Assembly: GCA_045806965.1 (NCBI GenBank)
Contig: JBJMIG010000006.1
Coordinates: 62,001-126,000, forward strand
Reading direction: 5' to 3'
DNA: 64,000 nt
Source: DASYTH01 sp045806965
GTDB taxonomy: Bacteria > Actinomycetota > Actinomycetes > Mycobacteriales > Pseudonocardiaceae
The position numbers and the translations under genes were made by a program. The notes beneath the pieces were generated by a model, which was not told the DNA's origin, ran no database searches, and saw only the letters and a list, made by a program, of their open reading frames with translations. This document shows positions 35,907-44,210 of this stretch, one piece after another. Position 1 is the first letter of the stretch, and each line of letters begins with the position of its first letter.

Positions 35907-37427
35907 ATGCGACTCTCCAGGCTGATATTCACCGGCACTGCGGCGATGTTGGTCGCGGTGTTGGGCACGACGACGGCAAGCGCGGCTCCGACCGCCGGCG
36001 CTCCGGGGATAGGCGACCCGTATTACCCGTTTGACGGAAATGGCGGGTATGACGTTGTGCACTATGACATTCGGTTGAACTACACGCCGGCCATGGACCT
36101 GATTTCCGGGACCACGACCATCCTGGCCAAGGCAACCCAGGACCTCGCCCAGTTCGACCTCGACTTCCTGCTCAAGGTGAAGTCCGTCCGGGTGAACAAC
36201 GCGGCCGCCGGGTTCCGGTCCACATCGGACGGTGAGCTGGTGGTCACCCCGACCAAGGTCCTGCCGCGCGGCACCGACCTCACGATCGTGGTGTCCTACA
36301 GCGATGTTCCGTCGAACCCGGACTACAAGCTGTACGGCTTCAACTCCTACACCCGCACGCCCACCGGCGCGCTAGCGGTCAACGAGCCTCAGATCGCGCC
36401 GTGGTGGTACCCGAGCAACGACCATCCGACCGACAAGGCCACCTTCGACGTGTCGATCGCCGCGCCGGAGGGCTACGAGGTGCTGTCCAACGGCGTGCTG
36501 GTGGACCGCCAGCAGCAGCCCAACGGCTTTGTCCGGTGGAGTTGGCGCAGCATCCAGCCGCAGAACACCTATGCCACGTTCTTCGTCGTCGGGCAGTTCG
36601 ACGACCTCCGCTTCCAGACCGCGCCCAACGGCAAGCCGTTCGTCAGCGCCTACGGCAACGAGCTCGGCGCGAGCGCGGACGCGGCCCGGGCCAGTGTCGA
36701 GCGCACTCCGGAGATCCTGGAGTTCGAGGCGACCCAGTTCGGCGACTACCCGTTCGAGGCCGAGGGCGGCATCGTGGTCAACCCCGGCGAGCTCGGCTTC
36801 GCGCTGGAGAACCAGACCCGCCCGGTGTACGACGGCCGCTCGTTCCGCCGCGGTTCGAACACCTATGTGGTCGCCCACGAAAACGCCCACCAGTGGTTCG
36901 GCGACTCCACCTCGGTGCACGGCTGGACCGACATCTGGCTCAACGAGGGCTTCGCCACCTACGCGGAGTACCTCTGGTCGGAGTATCTCGGCGAGGGCAC
37001 CCCGGCCGAGGTGGCCCAGTTCACCTACGAGTCGATCCCCGCGGACGACGAGTTCTGGCAGGTTCTGCCGTCCGACCCGGGTCCGAACGAGCAGTTCAAC
37101 GACGCCGTCTACGACCGGGGCGGGATGACGCTCCAGGCGCTGCGCACCGCCATCGGCGACGACGCGTTCTTCCAGGTGTTGCGGACCTGGTCGGCCACCC
37201 ACCGCTACGGCAACGGCTCGACGCCGCAGTTCATCGCGCTGGCCGAGCAGATCTCCGGCCGGCAGCTCAGCGACCTGTTCAGCACCTGGCTCTACACCAA
37301 GGGCAAGCCGGCCACCGGGCCGAACGACGCGGTCGGCGCGCGCCCGGCGAGCCTGCGGCCGGCCGCCGAGCCGAAGTCCTTCGCGAAGATCAAGGAGACG
37401 CGGGAGTCGCTGGTCGGCGGGCGGTAG
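35907..37427 (+). CDS. Secreted M1-family metallopeptidase
   Basis: A 506-residue secreted zinc aminopeptidase-like enzyme. A signal peptide (about 1-26, ending TTASAAP) is followed by the M1 beta-domain and the catalytic domain. The zinc motif is HENAH at 324-328 with the third ligand E347 (HExxH-x18-E). The usual exopeptidase GAMEN signature is replaced by FALEN at about 298-302, so substrate positioning may differ. It is shorter than full M1 enzymes (about 850), lacking the C-terminal helical domain, as in other actinobacterial secreted forms. ATG 35907 is preceded by AGGAG. Confidence 0.9.
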   Translation: MRLSRLIFTGTAAMLVAVLGTTTASAAPTAGAPGIGDPYYPFDGNGGYDVVHYDIRLNYTPAMDLISGTTTILAKATQDLAQFDLDFLLKVKSVRVNNAAAGFRSTSDGELVVTPTKVLPRGTDLTIVVSYSDVPSNPDYKLYGFNSYTRTPTGALAVNEPQIAPWWYPSNDHPTDKATFDVSIAAPEGYEVLSNGVLVDRQQQPNGFVRWSWRSIQPQNTYATFFVVGQFDDLRFQTAPNGKPFVSAYGNELGASADAARASVERTPEILEFEATQFGDYPFEAEGGIVVNPGELGFALENQTRPVYDGRSFRRGSNTYVVAHENAHQWFGDSTSVHGWTDIWLNEGFATYAEYLWSEYLGEGTPAEVAQFTYESIPADDEFWQVLPSDPGPNEQFNDAVYDRGGMTLQALRTAIGDDAFFQVLRTWSATHRYGNGSTPQFIALAEQISGRQLSDLFSTWLYTKGKPATGPNDAVGARPASLRPAAEPKSFAKIKETRESLVGGR

Positions 37428-37473
37428 CGCCGCGGTACCGAGCCCCGGGCGGGCGACGTATAAGCTCGGCCGG

Positions 37474-37950
37474 GTGGTGGTGGAGCAGGTCGTGCCGGCT
37501 CCCTCAGCCCGGCGAGAGCACATCCGGCGAATCGTGACCAGGGTGTTGCTGGCGGTTGGCGCACTGATTACCGGCCTCGGCGTGCTGCTGGTGGTTGGCG
37601 CGTGGACCGAGGACGCGAAGATCGACGGCCACACCGGGCATGCCGAGGCGAACGTGGTCTCGGTGTCCTTGCAGCGCACCCTGGTCCGCTACCAGACCCC
37701 GGACGGTGCGGAACACATCCCGTCGGTCGGCGTCCTCTACCCGGAGGGGCTCAGCGAGGGCGACACCGTCCGGGTGGAGTACGACACGCGGGAACCCGAG
37801 CTGGTCCGGGTGGCCGGGCGCGGTGTGTCGCTGACCCTGCTTCCGGTCGGCAGCACCGTGCTCACGAGCTGGCTGGTGATCGTTCCGGCGGTGCTCTGGC
37901 TGCGCCACCGTCGTGTAACACCGGACCGTGATTTCGACTCCCAGGTGTAA
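37474..37950 (+). CDS. DUF3592-type membrane protein
   Basis: A 158-residue protein with an N-terminal helix (about 22-43), an outside domain of about 80 residues with SLQRTLVRYQTPDGAEHIPSVGVLYP and GDTVRVEYDTREPELVRVAG, and a C-terminal helix (about 122-142). The beta-rich middle and two helices fit DUF3592. Function is unknown. In M. tuberculosis a similar gene (Rv0556) follows menD. The paaA promoter lies within its 3' end. Confidence 0.75.
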   Translation: MVVEQVVPAPSARREHIRRIVTRVLLAVGALITGLGVLLVVGAWTEDAKIDGHTGHAEANVVSVSLQRTLVRYQTPDGAEHIPSVGVLYPEGLSEGDTVRVEYDTREPELVRVAGRGVSLTLLPVGSTVLTSWLVIVPAVLWLRHRRVTPDRDFDSQV

Positions 37951-37952
37951 CA
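37913..37952 (+). promoter_or_regulatory. Candidate paaA promoter with two GTGTAACA boxes
   Basis: GTGTAACA occurs at 37913-37920 and 37945-37952, 32 bases apart (three helical turns). TAACAT at 37947-37952 could be a -10 box for a transcript starting at or just before GTG 37961, which has no ribosome-binding site. A leaderless paaA transcript with a two-box operator is inferred. Confidence 0.45.
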
Positions 37953-37960
37953 TCTGTGAT

Positions 37961-38896
37961 GTGGACGAGCACCTGGAACGCGAGTTCGACCGCGTGGTGG
38001 CGGCCGAGCATCGCGTCGAACCGCGCGACTGGATGCCGGACGGCTACCGCAGGACGCTGATCCGCCAGATCGCCCAGCACGCACACTCCGAGATCATCGG
38101 GATGCAGCCGGAGGGCAACTGGATCAGCCGGGCGCCATCGCTGCGCCGCAAGGCGATCCTGCTGGCCAAGGTGCAGGACGAGGCCGGCCACGGGCTCTAC
38201 CTGTACGCCGCGACCGAGACACTCGGCGCCGACCGCGCGGACCTGACCGCCAAGTTGATCGAGGGCCGGCAGAAGTACTCCTCGATCTTCAACTACCCCA
38301 CCCTGTCCTTCGCCGACGTCGGCGTGATCGGCTGGCTGGTGGACGGCGCGGCGATCTGCAACCAGGTGCCGCTGTGCCGCACCTCCTACGGCCCGTACGC
38401 GCGGGCCATGATCCGCATCTGCAAGGAGGAGTCGTTCCACCAGCGGCAGGGCTTCGAACTGCTGATGACCATGATGAGCGGCACCGAAGCGCAGCGGCAC
38501 ATGGTCCAGGAGGCAACCGACCGGTGGTGGTGGCCGTCGCTGATGATGTTCGGACCGCCGGATGCCGAGTCGGCCAACACCGAGCAGTCCATGGCCTGGC
38601 GGATCAAGCGGCACACCAACGACGAGCTGCGCCAGCGGTTCGTCGACATGACCGTGCCCCAGGCCGAGAAGCTGGGCGTCACCCTGCCGGATCCGCAGCT
38701 GGCCTGGAACTCCGGGCGCGGCCACTACGACTTCGGTGAGCCCGACTGGGACGAGTTCCGGCAGGTGGTTGGCGGCAACGGGCCGTGCAACGCGGCCCGG
38801 ATCGCGCACCGGCGCGCGGCGCACGAGAACGGCGCCTGGGTGCGCGAGGCGGCGGCCGCCTACGCCGCCAAGAGCGCGGCGGCGGTGCGCGCATGA
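37961..38896 (+). CDS. paaA: 1,2-phenylacetyl-CoA epoxidase, catalytic subunit PaaA
   Basis: PaaA is the di-iron catalytic subunit that epoxidises the ring of phenylacetyl-CoA. From GTG 37961 it has 311 residues. The ferritin-like helices show the iron-ligand motifs LLAKVQDEAGHGLYLY and ICKEESFHQRQGFEL. RDWMPDGYRRTLIRQIAQHAHSEIIGMQPEGNW is almost invariant in PaaA. GTG 37928 in the same frame would overlap the preceding gene and is less likely. It heads the paaABCDE operon; paaB overlaps it by four bases. Confidence 0.96.
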   Translation: MDEHLEREFDRVVAAEHRVEPRDWMPDGYRRTLIRQIAQHAHSEIIGMQPEGNWISRAPSLRRKAILLAKVQDEAGHGLYLYAATETLGADRADLTAKLIEGRQKYSSIFNYPTLSFADVGVIGWLVDGAAICNQVPLCRTSYGPYARAMIRICKEESFHQRQGFELLMTMMSGTEAQRHMVQEATDRWWWPSLMMFGPPDAESANTEQSMAWRIKRHTNDELRQRFVDMTVPQAEKLGVTLPDPQLAWNSGRGHYDFGEPDWDEFRQVVGGNGPCNAARIAHRRAAHENGAWVREAAAAYAAKSAAAVRA

Positions 38897-39189
38897 CCGA
38901 GCCGCCCCGGTCCTCGTGGCCGCTCTACGAGGTGTTCGTGCGCGGCAAGCGCGGCCTCAACCACGTCCACGTCGGGTCGCTGCACGCGCCGGATCCGGAG
39001 ATGGCGCTTCGCAACGCCCGCGACCTCTACACCAGGCGCAACGAGGGTGTGAGCATCTGGGTGGTGCCGGCCGCCGCGATCACCGCGTCCAGCCCGGACG
39101 AGAAGGACCCGTTCTTCGCGCCAAGCGGCGACAAGGTGTACCGCCACCCCACGTTCTACGCGATTCCGGAGGACGTGCCGCACCTATGA
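38893..39189 (+). CDS. paaB: 1,2-phenylacetyl-CoA epoxidase subunit PaaB
   Basis: PaaB is a small structural subunit that helps the PaaA-PaaC catalytic pairs assemble. The 98-residue protein has WPLYEVFVRGKRGLNHVHVGSLHAPDPEMALRNARDLYTRR, close to the family pattern, and ends with DKVYRHPTFYAIPEDVPHL. It overlaps both neighbours by ATGA, so translation is tightly coupled. Confidence 0.95.
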   Translation: MTEPPRSSWPLYEVFVRGKRGLNHVHVGSLHAPDPEMALRNARDLYTRRNEGVSIWVVPAAAITASSPDEKDPFFAPSGDKVYRHPTFYAIPEDVPHL

Positions 39190-40085
39190 GCTTCGACAAC
39201 GCCTACGAGTCGATCAACGAGGCGAACGACGAGCAGCACTGGGCGTTCGGCACCGGATTCGACGACCCACTGTCCGAAGTAGACAGGGCGATACCGTCCG
39301 GTGTGGACCCCGCCGACCTGACGGCGTACTGCCTGATGCTCGGCGACGACGCCCTGATCCTGTCCCACCGCCTTACCGAGTGGTGCTCCCGGGCGCCCGA
39401 GCTCGAAGAGGATGTGGCGCTCGCCAACATCGCACTGGACCTGTTGGGCCAGGCCAGAATGCTGCTCACCAGGGCAGGCGAGGTCGAGGGCGCGGGGCGG
39501 GACGAGGACGCCATGGCCTACCTGCGCGACGAGCCCGAGTTCCGCAACGTGCGGCTGGTCGAGATCGACTGCGGACCAGGACCCGGCGGCGACTTCGCCA
39601 CCACGATCGCCCGGCTGCTGCTGTTCTCCACCTGGCGGCTCAGCCTGCTGGAGCGGCTCACCGGCAGCAACGACCCGGTACTGGCCGCGATCGCCGCCAA
39701 GGGCGTGAAGGAACTGGCCTACCACCGCGACCATGCCGCCCAGTGGACCCTGCGGCTGGCCGGCGGGACCGCGTACTCCCGGGCGCGCATGGTCGCCGGC
39801 CTGGCCACGGTGTGGCCGCTGCTCGGTGAGCTGTTCACCCCGCACGAGATCGAGCTTCGCCTTGCCGCGTCCGCGACCGCCGTCGATCCGAGCGCCCTTT
39901 CCGCCGAAGTGGACGGTGTGCTGGATCGGGTGCTGACCGCGGCCGGGCTCGACCGGCCCGATGTGCCGTTCCTGTCCCCGGTGCCCGGGCGAGCCGGACG
40001 CGACGGCGTACACACCGAGCACATGGGCCACCTGCTGGCCGAGATGCAGGATCTGGCCCGCTCGCTGCCGGGAGCGCTCTGGTGA
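39186..40085 (+). CDS. paaC: 1,2-phenylacetyl-CoA epoxidase subunit PaaC
   Basis: PaaC is the non-catalytic ferritin-like partner of PaaA. It has 299 residues. LGDDALILSHRLTEWCSRAPELEEDVALANIALDLLGQAR and KGVKELAYHRDHAAQWTLRLAGG keep the helix pattern of the family. The ATGA overlap with paaB and GTGA overlap with paaD show a single transcript. Confidence 0.95.
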   Translation: MSFDNAYESINEANDEQHWAFGTGFDDPLSEVDRAIPSGVDPADLTAYCLMLGDDALILSHRLTEWCSRAPELEEDVALANIALDLLGQARMLLTRAGEVEGAGRDEDAMAYLRDEPEFRNVRLVEIDCGPGPGGDFATTIARLLLFSTWRLSLLERLTGSNDPVLAAIAAKGVKELAYHRDHAAQWTLRLAGGTAYSRARMVAGLATVWPLLGELFTPHEIELRLAASATAVDPSALSAEVDGVLDRVLTAAGLDRPDVPFLSPVPGRAGRDGVHTEHMGHLLAEMQDLARSLPGALW

Positions 40086-40582
40086 CCGTGGCGCACGCAC
40101 GCCGGGTCGCCGAGCAGGTTCCCGACCCGGAGCTGCCCATGCTCACCCTGGCCGAGCTGGGCATTCTGCGCGACGTTCGAGTCAGCGCGGCCGGTCACGT
40201 CCGGGTCGCGATCACGCCGACCTACTCGGGCTGCCCGGCATTGGACGAGATGCGCGCGGATCTGCGGGCCCGCCTGGCCTCGGCCGGCTACCCGTCGGTT
40301 GAGGTACACACCGTGCTCAGCCCGGCGTGGACCACCGACTGGATCACCGACACCGGCCGCCGCAAGCTCGCCGAGCACGGAATCGCGCCGCCGCAACGGA
40401 TTGGCCCGCACGCCGCCGGCCCGGTACCGCTGAACCTGACGCCCCCACCGGCCCGGATCCAGTGCCCGCGCTGCGGTTCCGCGCGGACCACCGAGCTGTC
40501 CCGGTTCTCCGCCACCGCGTGCAAGGCGCTGCGCCGCTGCGCGGACTGCCACGAGCCGTTCGAGCACTTCAAGGAGCTGTAG
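40082..40582 (+). CDS. paaD: PaaD, metal-cluster assembly protein for the epoxidase
   Basis: PaaD is a SufT/MIP18-like protein thought to mature the iron centres of the complex. The 166-residue protein has a DUF59 domain (about 1-95) with DPELPMLTLAELGILRDV and TYSGCPALDEMRADL, and a C-terminal zinc-ribbon (CPRC ... CADC, about 122-157). GTG 40082 overlaps the paaC stop. paaE follows directly. Confidence 0.94.
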   Translation: MTVAHARRVAEQVPDPELPMLTLAELGILRDVRVSAAGHVRVAITPTYSGCPALDEMRADLRARLASAGYPSVEVHTVLSPAWTTDWITDTGRRKLAEHGIAPPQRIGPHAAGPVPLNLTPPPARIQCPRCGSARTTELSRFSATACKALRRCADCHEPFEHFKEL

Positions 40583-41647
40583 ATGTCCAGGCCTACCTTC
40601 CACTCGCTGCGGGTGGCCCGGGTGGACCGGCTGTGTGCCGACGCCGTCGCGATCACCTTCGAGGTCCCGGACGAGCTGGCCGAGCAGTACACCTTCAAGC
40701 CCGGGCAGTACCTCACCCTGCGCCAGGACATCGAGGGCGTCGACGAGCGCCGTTCCTACTCCATCTGCGCCCCGGCCGGTGCGCCGCCGCGAATCGGGGT
40801 CCGCCGCGTCGACGGCGGCCTGTTCTCGGCCGAACTCGTCGACTCCCTCGTCCCCGGTGCCGTGCTGGAAGTGCTGCCGCCGCTGGGAAAGTTCACTCCG
40901 TCCGGCCGGGAGCCGGCGCACCACTGCTGCATAGCGGCCGGTTCCGGCATCACTCCGGTGTTGTCCATCGTCAGCACCGTCCTCGCGGCCGACTCGGACA
41001 GCCAGGTGACCCTGCTGTACGGCAACCGGCGCACCGACACCGTGATGTTCGCCGAGGACCTGGCCGACCTGAAGGACCGCTACCGGTCCCGCTTCCAGCT
41101 CGTGCACATCCTGTCCCGAGAGCCGCGCGACGTGGAGCTGTTCAGCGGCCGGTTGGACGCGCAGCGGCTCCGCGCGTTGCTGGACGGCATCGTCCCCACC
41201 GCGGATGTCGATCACTGGTGGCTCTGCGGGCCGTACGGTCTGGTTCAGGACGCCACCGGGGTGCTGAACGACCGGGGCGTGCCGGCCGACCGCATCCACC
41301 ATGAGCTGTTCTATGTCGACGAGCCGCCGCCCCCGCCGAAGCGGATCGACGAGTCCGAAGTGGATGGACCAACCGCCGAGGTGACGGTTATCCTGGACAG
41401 CAAGGAAACCACGCTCACCCTGCCGGTCCACACCCCGATTCTGGATGCGGCCCAGCGCATCCGCGCCGACCTGCCGTTCGCGTGCAAGGGCGGCGTGTGC
41501 GGCACCTGCCGCGCCAAGCTGACCGCCGGCAAGGTCACCATGCGGCGCAACTACGCCCTCGAGCCGACGGAACTGGCCCAGGGCTTCATCCTCACCTGCC
41601 AGTCACTGCCCACCACCGCCGAGCTCACCGTCAACTACGACGCCTGA
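40583..41647 (+). CDS. paaE: 1,2-phenylacetyl-CoA epoxidase reductase PaaE
   Basis: PaaE passes electrons from NADPH to PaaA. The 354-residue protein has an FAD-binding ferredoxin-reductase domain (RSYSICAPAG, about 55-65), an NAD(P)-binding domain (GSGITPVLSI, YGNRRTDTVMFAEDL) and a C-terminal plant-type 2Fe-2S domain (CKGGVCGTCRAKL ... LTC). ATG 40583 directly follows the paaD stop. No paaK, paaG, paaZ or paaJ genes are in the window. Confidence 0.95.
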   Translation: MSRPTFHSLRVARVDRLCADAVAITFEVPDELAEQYTFKPGQYLTLRQDIEGVDERRSYSICAPAGAPPRIGVRRVDGGLFSAELVDSLVPGAVLEVLPPLGKFTPSGREPAHHCCIAAGSGITPVLSIVSTVLAADSDSQVTLLYGNRRTDTVMFAEDLADLKDRYRSRFQLVHILSREPRDVELFSGRLDAQRLRALLDGIVPTADVDHWWLCGPYGLVQDATGVLNDRGVPADRIHHELFYVDEPPPPPKRIDESEVDGPTAEVTVILDSKETTLTLPVHTPILDAAQRIRADLPFACKGGVCGTCRAKLTAGKVTMRRNYALEPTELAQGFILTCQSLPTTAELTVNYDA

Positions 41648-41680
41648 CCGCGCGAGGCGGGACGGCACGACGCCGGTACC

Positions 41681-41791
41681 GCGCGAGGTCACCTTCCGCC
41701 GATAGAACCGCAGGAAGATGACCTTGCGCGGTAACCGACACGTTGCTGGGTGGCGTCCGGTGACAGAACCGCAGGAAGCTGACCTTGCGGG
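41681..41791. repeat. 49-bp double-hairpin repeat, copy D, plus a half copy
   Basis: The full copy is 41681-41729 with centre CGATAGAA; it is extended at both ends by TACC/GGTA pairing. A right half (CAGAACCGCAGG followed by AAGCTGACCTTGCGG) recurs at about 41762-41791. Both sit in the 277-base gap between paaE and the beta-1,3-glucanase gene. Confidence 0.85.
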
Positions 41792-41820
41792 AACCGGCGT
41801 TGCTGGGCTGGGTCGTTGGG

Positions 41821-41888
41821 TTGACGGGCAGATTGCCTGGCTGTTAAATGCTGGTAGGGCGTCCGGAACCGGTTCCGGAACCGGTTCC
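41821..41888 (+). promoter_or_regulatory. Promoter with tandem LacI-type operator before the GH64 gene
   Basis: TTGACG (41821-41826) and TTAAAT (41844-41849) are 17 bases apart, a good -35/-10 pair. GGAACCGGTTCC then occurs twice in direct contact at 41865-41876 and 41877-41888, where it would block elongation or promoter escape. A palindrome centred on CCGG is usual for LacI-family sugar repressors in actinobacteria. Repression by a LacI-type protein, relieved by glucan sugars, is inferred; no such gene is in the window. Confidence 0.65.
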
Positions 41889-41924
41889 GAAGCCTCCCCT
41901 GCAACTCTCCCGACGGGCGAGACC

Positions 41925-43658
41925 ATGAGACTTCCCCTTCCCCGCTCGCTGAGCGCGCTCGCCGTCATGGCGACCACGCTCGCCACCCTCACCGTGCTCA
42001 ACACCCCTGCCACCGCCGCGCCGGTCCTGCTCTCCCAGAACCGGCCGGCCACGGCCTCCTCGGCCGAGAACGCCGGGACACCGGCCAGCGCGGCGGTGGA
42101 CGGGAATACGGGTACCCGCTGGTCGAGCGCGTTCAGCGACCCGCAGTGGATCCAGATCGACCTCGGCGCGCGGGCCACCGTGGCACAGGTGACGCTGAGC
42201 TGGGAGGCCGCATCCGCGAGAGCGTTCCAGCTCCAGGTGTCCGACGACGCGGCCACCTGGACCACGGTCTTCTCCACCAGCACCGCCACCGGCGGCAACC
42301 AGACCCTCGCGGTCACCGGCACCGGCCGCTACGTGCGGATGCTCGGCACCGCGAGGGCCACCGCGTTCGGCTACTCGCTCTGGGAGTTCGGGGTCCTCGG
42401 TGAGTTCGTCTCGGCTGCCTGCGGGAACAACGCGGCGCTGAACCGGCCGGCGAGCGCGTCCTCGACGGAGAATGGCACCACCCCGGCCAGCGCCGCGGTG
42501 GACGGGAACCCCGCGAGCCGCTGGTCGAGCGCGTTCGCCGATCCACAGTGGCTTCAGGTGGACCTCGGCACGGCCACCGCGGTCTGTCAGGTCACGCTGA
42601 GCTGGGAGGCCGCGTTCGCCAGGGCGTTCCAGCTCCAGGTGTCCAACGACGCGGCCAACTGGACCACGATCTTCGCCACCACCACGGGAACCGGCGGCAA
42701 CCAGACGCTCGCGGTCACCGGCACCGGCCGCTTCGTCCGGATGCTCGGCACCGCGAGGGCCACCGCGTTCGGCTACTCCCTCTGGGAGTTCGGCGTGTTC
42801 ACCAGCGGCGGCAGCACGCCGCCACCGCCACCGCCGCCGGATCAGTTCTGGGGCGACACCAGCACGATCCCACCGGCGCAGAACGTGCTGACGGTGAAGA
42901 TCCTCAACCGGACCAACGGCCGGTACCCGGACAGCCAGGTGTTCTGGAACTTCAACGGGCAGGTGCACTCCATCGCCGAGCAGCAGTACCTCGACATGCC
43001 GGCCAACTCCGCCGGCCGGATGTACTTCTTCCTCGGTTCGCCGAACAGCCAGTACTTCGACTTCATCGAGTTCACCGTCGGACCCGCGGTGTTCAACGGA
43101 AACACCACGCGGGTCGACGCGTTCGGGGTGAAGCTCGCCATGCGGCTGCACGCCCGCGACGGCTACGACGTGTCGGTCGGCGAGGACCAGGCGACGTTCG
43201 CCGAGGACCGCTCGGTGACCTTCCAGAAGTTCATCAACGAGGTCCCCGCGCAGTTCGACGTGCTGGCCCAGACCCAGGCGCCGTTCCGGATCATCGCGCC
43301 GGGCAGCGACCCGAGCTTCCGGTCCGGCGGCGGGAACGCCAACTACTTCACCGCATACGCCAACTCGGTCGGGGTCAGCGCGGCCACCTCGGACATCTTC
43401 GGCTGCGCCGCCGCGCTGGCCGGCGACCCGAACATGTGCGCGGCGCTCAACCGGCACGTCGCCACGCTGCCGCAGGCCCAGTGGTCCGACCCGACGCGCT
43501 ACTACCTGGCCGCGCCGGCGAACTACTACGCGAAGTTCTGGCACGACCACGCGATCAACAAGCTGGCCTACGGCTTCCCTTACGACGATGTCGCCGGCCA
43601 GTCCTCATTCATCTCACACGGCAACCCGCAGTGGCTGGTGGTCGCCGTCGGGTGGTAG
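41925..43658 (+). CDS. Secreted GH64-type beta-1,3-glucanase with two discoidin domains
   Basis: A 577-residue secreted protein. A signal peptide (about 1-31) is followed by two tandem F5/8 type C (discoidin-like) carbohydrate-binding domains (about 36-162 and 172-296), a Pro-rich linker and a catalytic domain (about 305-577). The last part has FWGDTSTIPPAQNVLTVKILNRTNGRYPDSQVFWNF, DGYDVSVGEDQATF and FWHDHAINKLAYGFPYDDVAGQSSFISHGNPQWLVVAVGW, the thaumatin-like pattern of GH64 laminaripentaose-producing glucanases. It likely digests fungal or algal beta-1,3-glucan. Its promoter carries a tandem LacI-type operator. The adjacent GH3 gene shares the discoidin modules. Confidence 0.88.
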   Translation: MRLPLPRSLSALAVMATTLATLTVLNTPATAAPVLLSQNRPATASSAENAGTPASAAVDGNTGTRWSSAFSDPQWIQIDLGARATVAQVTLSWEAASARAFQLQVSDDAATWTTVFSTSTATGGNQTLAVTGTGRYVRMLGTARATAFGYSLWEFGVLGEFVSAACGNNAALNRPASASSTENGTTPASAAVDGNPASRWSSAFADPQWLQVDLGTATAVCQVTLSWEAAFARAFQLQVSNDAANWTTIFATTTGTGGNQTLAVTGTGRFVRMLGTARATAFGYSLWEFGVFTSGGSTPPPPPPPDQFWGDTSTIPPAQNVLTVKILNRTNGRYPDSQVFWNFNGQVHSIAEQQYLDMPANSAGRMYFFLGSPNSQYFDFIEFTVGPAVFNGNTTRVDAFGVKLAMRLHARDGYDVSVGEDQATFAEDRSVTFQKFINEVPAQFDVLAQTQAPFRIIAPGSDPSFRSGGGNANYFTAYANSVGVSAATSDIFGCAAALAGDPNMCAALNRHVATLPQAQWSDPTRYYLAAPANYYAKFWHDHAINKLAYGFPYDDVAGQSSFISHGNPQWLVVAVGW

Positions 43659-43688
43659 AGCCTTCAGAGCGCGCTCATAGGAGTCGGC

Positions 43689-44210
43689 ATGGGTATACGG
43701 CGTCGTAGCTCGATGGTGGCACTCCTCTCGGTCATGGTCCTCGCGGGCGGCGGTCTGGTCGCGGTTTCCGGTGCGCCGGCCGCGGCGGTGACCTCGTTGC
43801 TGTCGCAGAACAAACCGGCGACGGCGTCCTCGACGGAGAACGCCGGCACCCCGGCCGCCGCCGCCGTGGACGGCAACCCGGGCACCCGCTGGTCCAGCGC
43901 GTTCAGCGACCCGCAGTGGTTACAGGTCGACCTCGGTGCCCCGGCCACCATCACCCAGCTCACCCTGAACTGGGAGGGTGCCTTCGCCACCGCGTTCCAG
44001 ATCCAGACCTCCACCGACGCGGCCACCTGGACCACGATCTACGCCACCACAACGGCAACCGGCGGCAACCAGGCTCTCCCGGTCACCGGTTCCGGCCGCT
44101 ACGTCCGGATGCTCGGCACCGCCCGGGCCACCGGCTACGGCTACTCCCTCTGGGAGTTCGGGGTTCTCGCGAGTTCGGGGCGGCCGGCTGCGGCGCCAAC
44201 GCGGCACTGA
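43689..44210 (+). CDS. N-terminal part of a frameshifted discoidin-GH3 glycosidase
   Basis: A signal peptide (about 1-33, ending GAPAAA) and one complete discoidin domain (about 37-160) end in WEFGVLASSG, then an abrupt Arg/Pro/Ala tail to a TGA at 44208-44210. The sequence continues in another frame as the next discoidin domain. One extra G in the G-run at 44177-44180 would restore one frame through LASSG into AAGCGANAALNRP, which parallels the linker in the GH64 gene. So this is one gene broken by a one-base loss, or a sequencing error. As it stands only a secreted binding domain is made. Confidence 0.8.
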   Translation: MGIRRRSSMVALLSVMVLAGGGLVAVSGAPAAAVTSLLSQNKPATASSTENAGTPAAAAVDGNPGTRWSSAFSDPQWLQVDLGAPATITQLTLNWEGAFATAFQIQTSTDAATWTTIYATTTATGGNQALPVTGSGRYVRMLGTARATGYGYSLWEFGVLASSGRPAAAPTRH

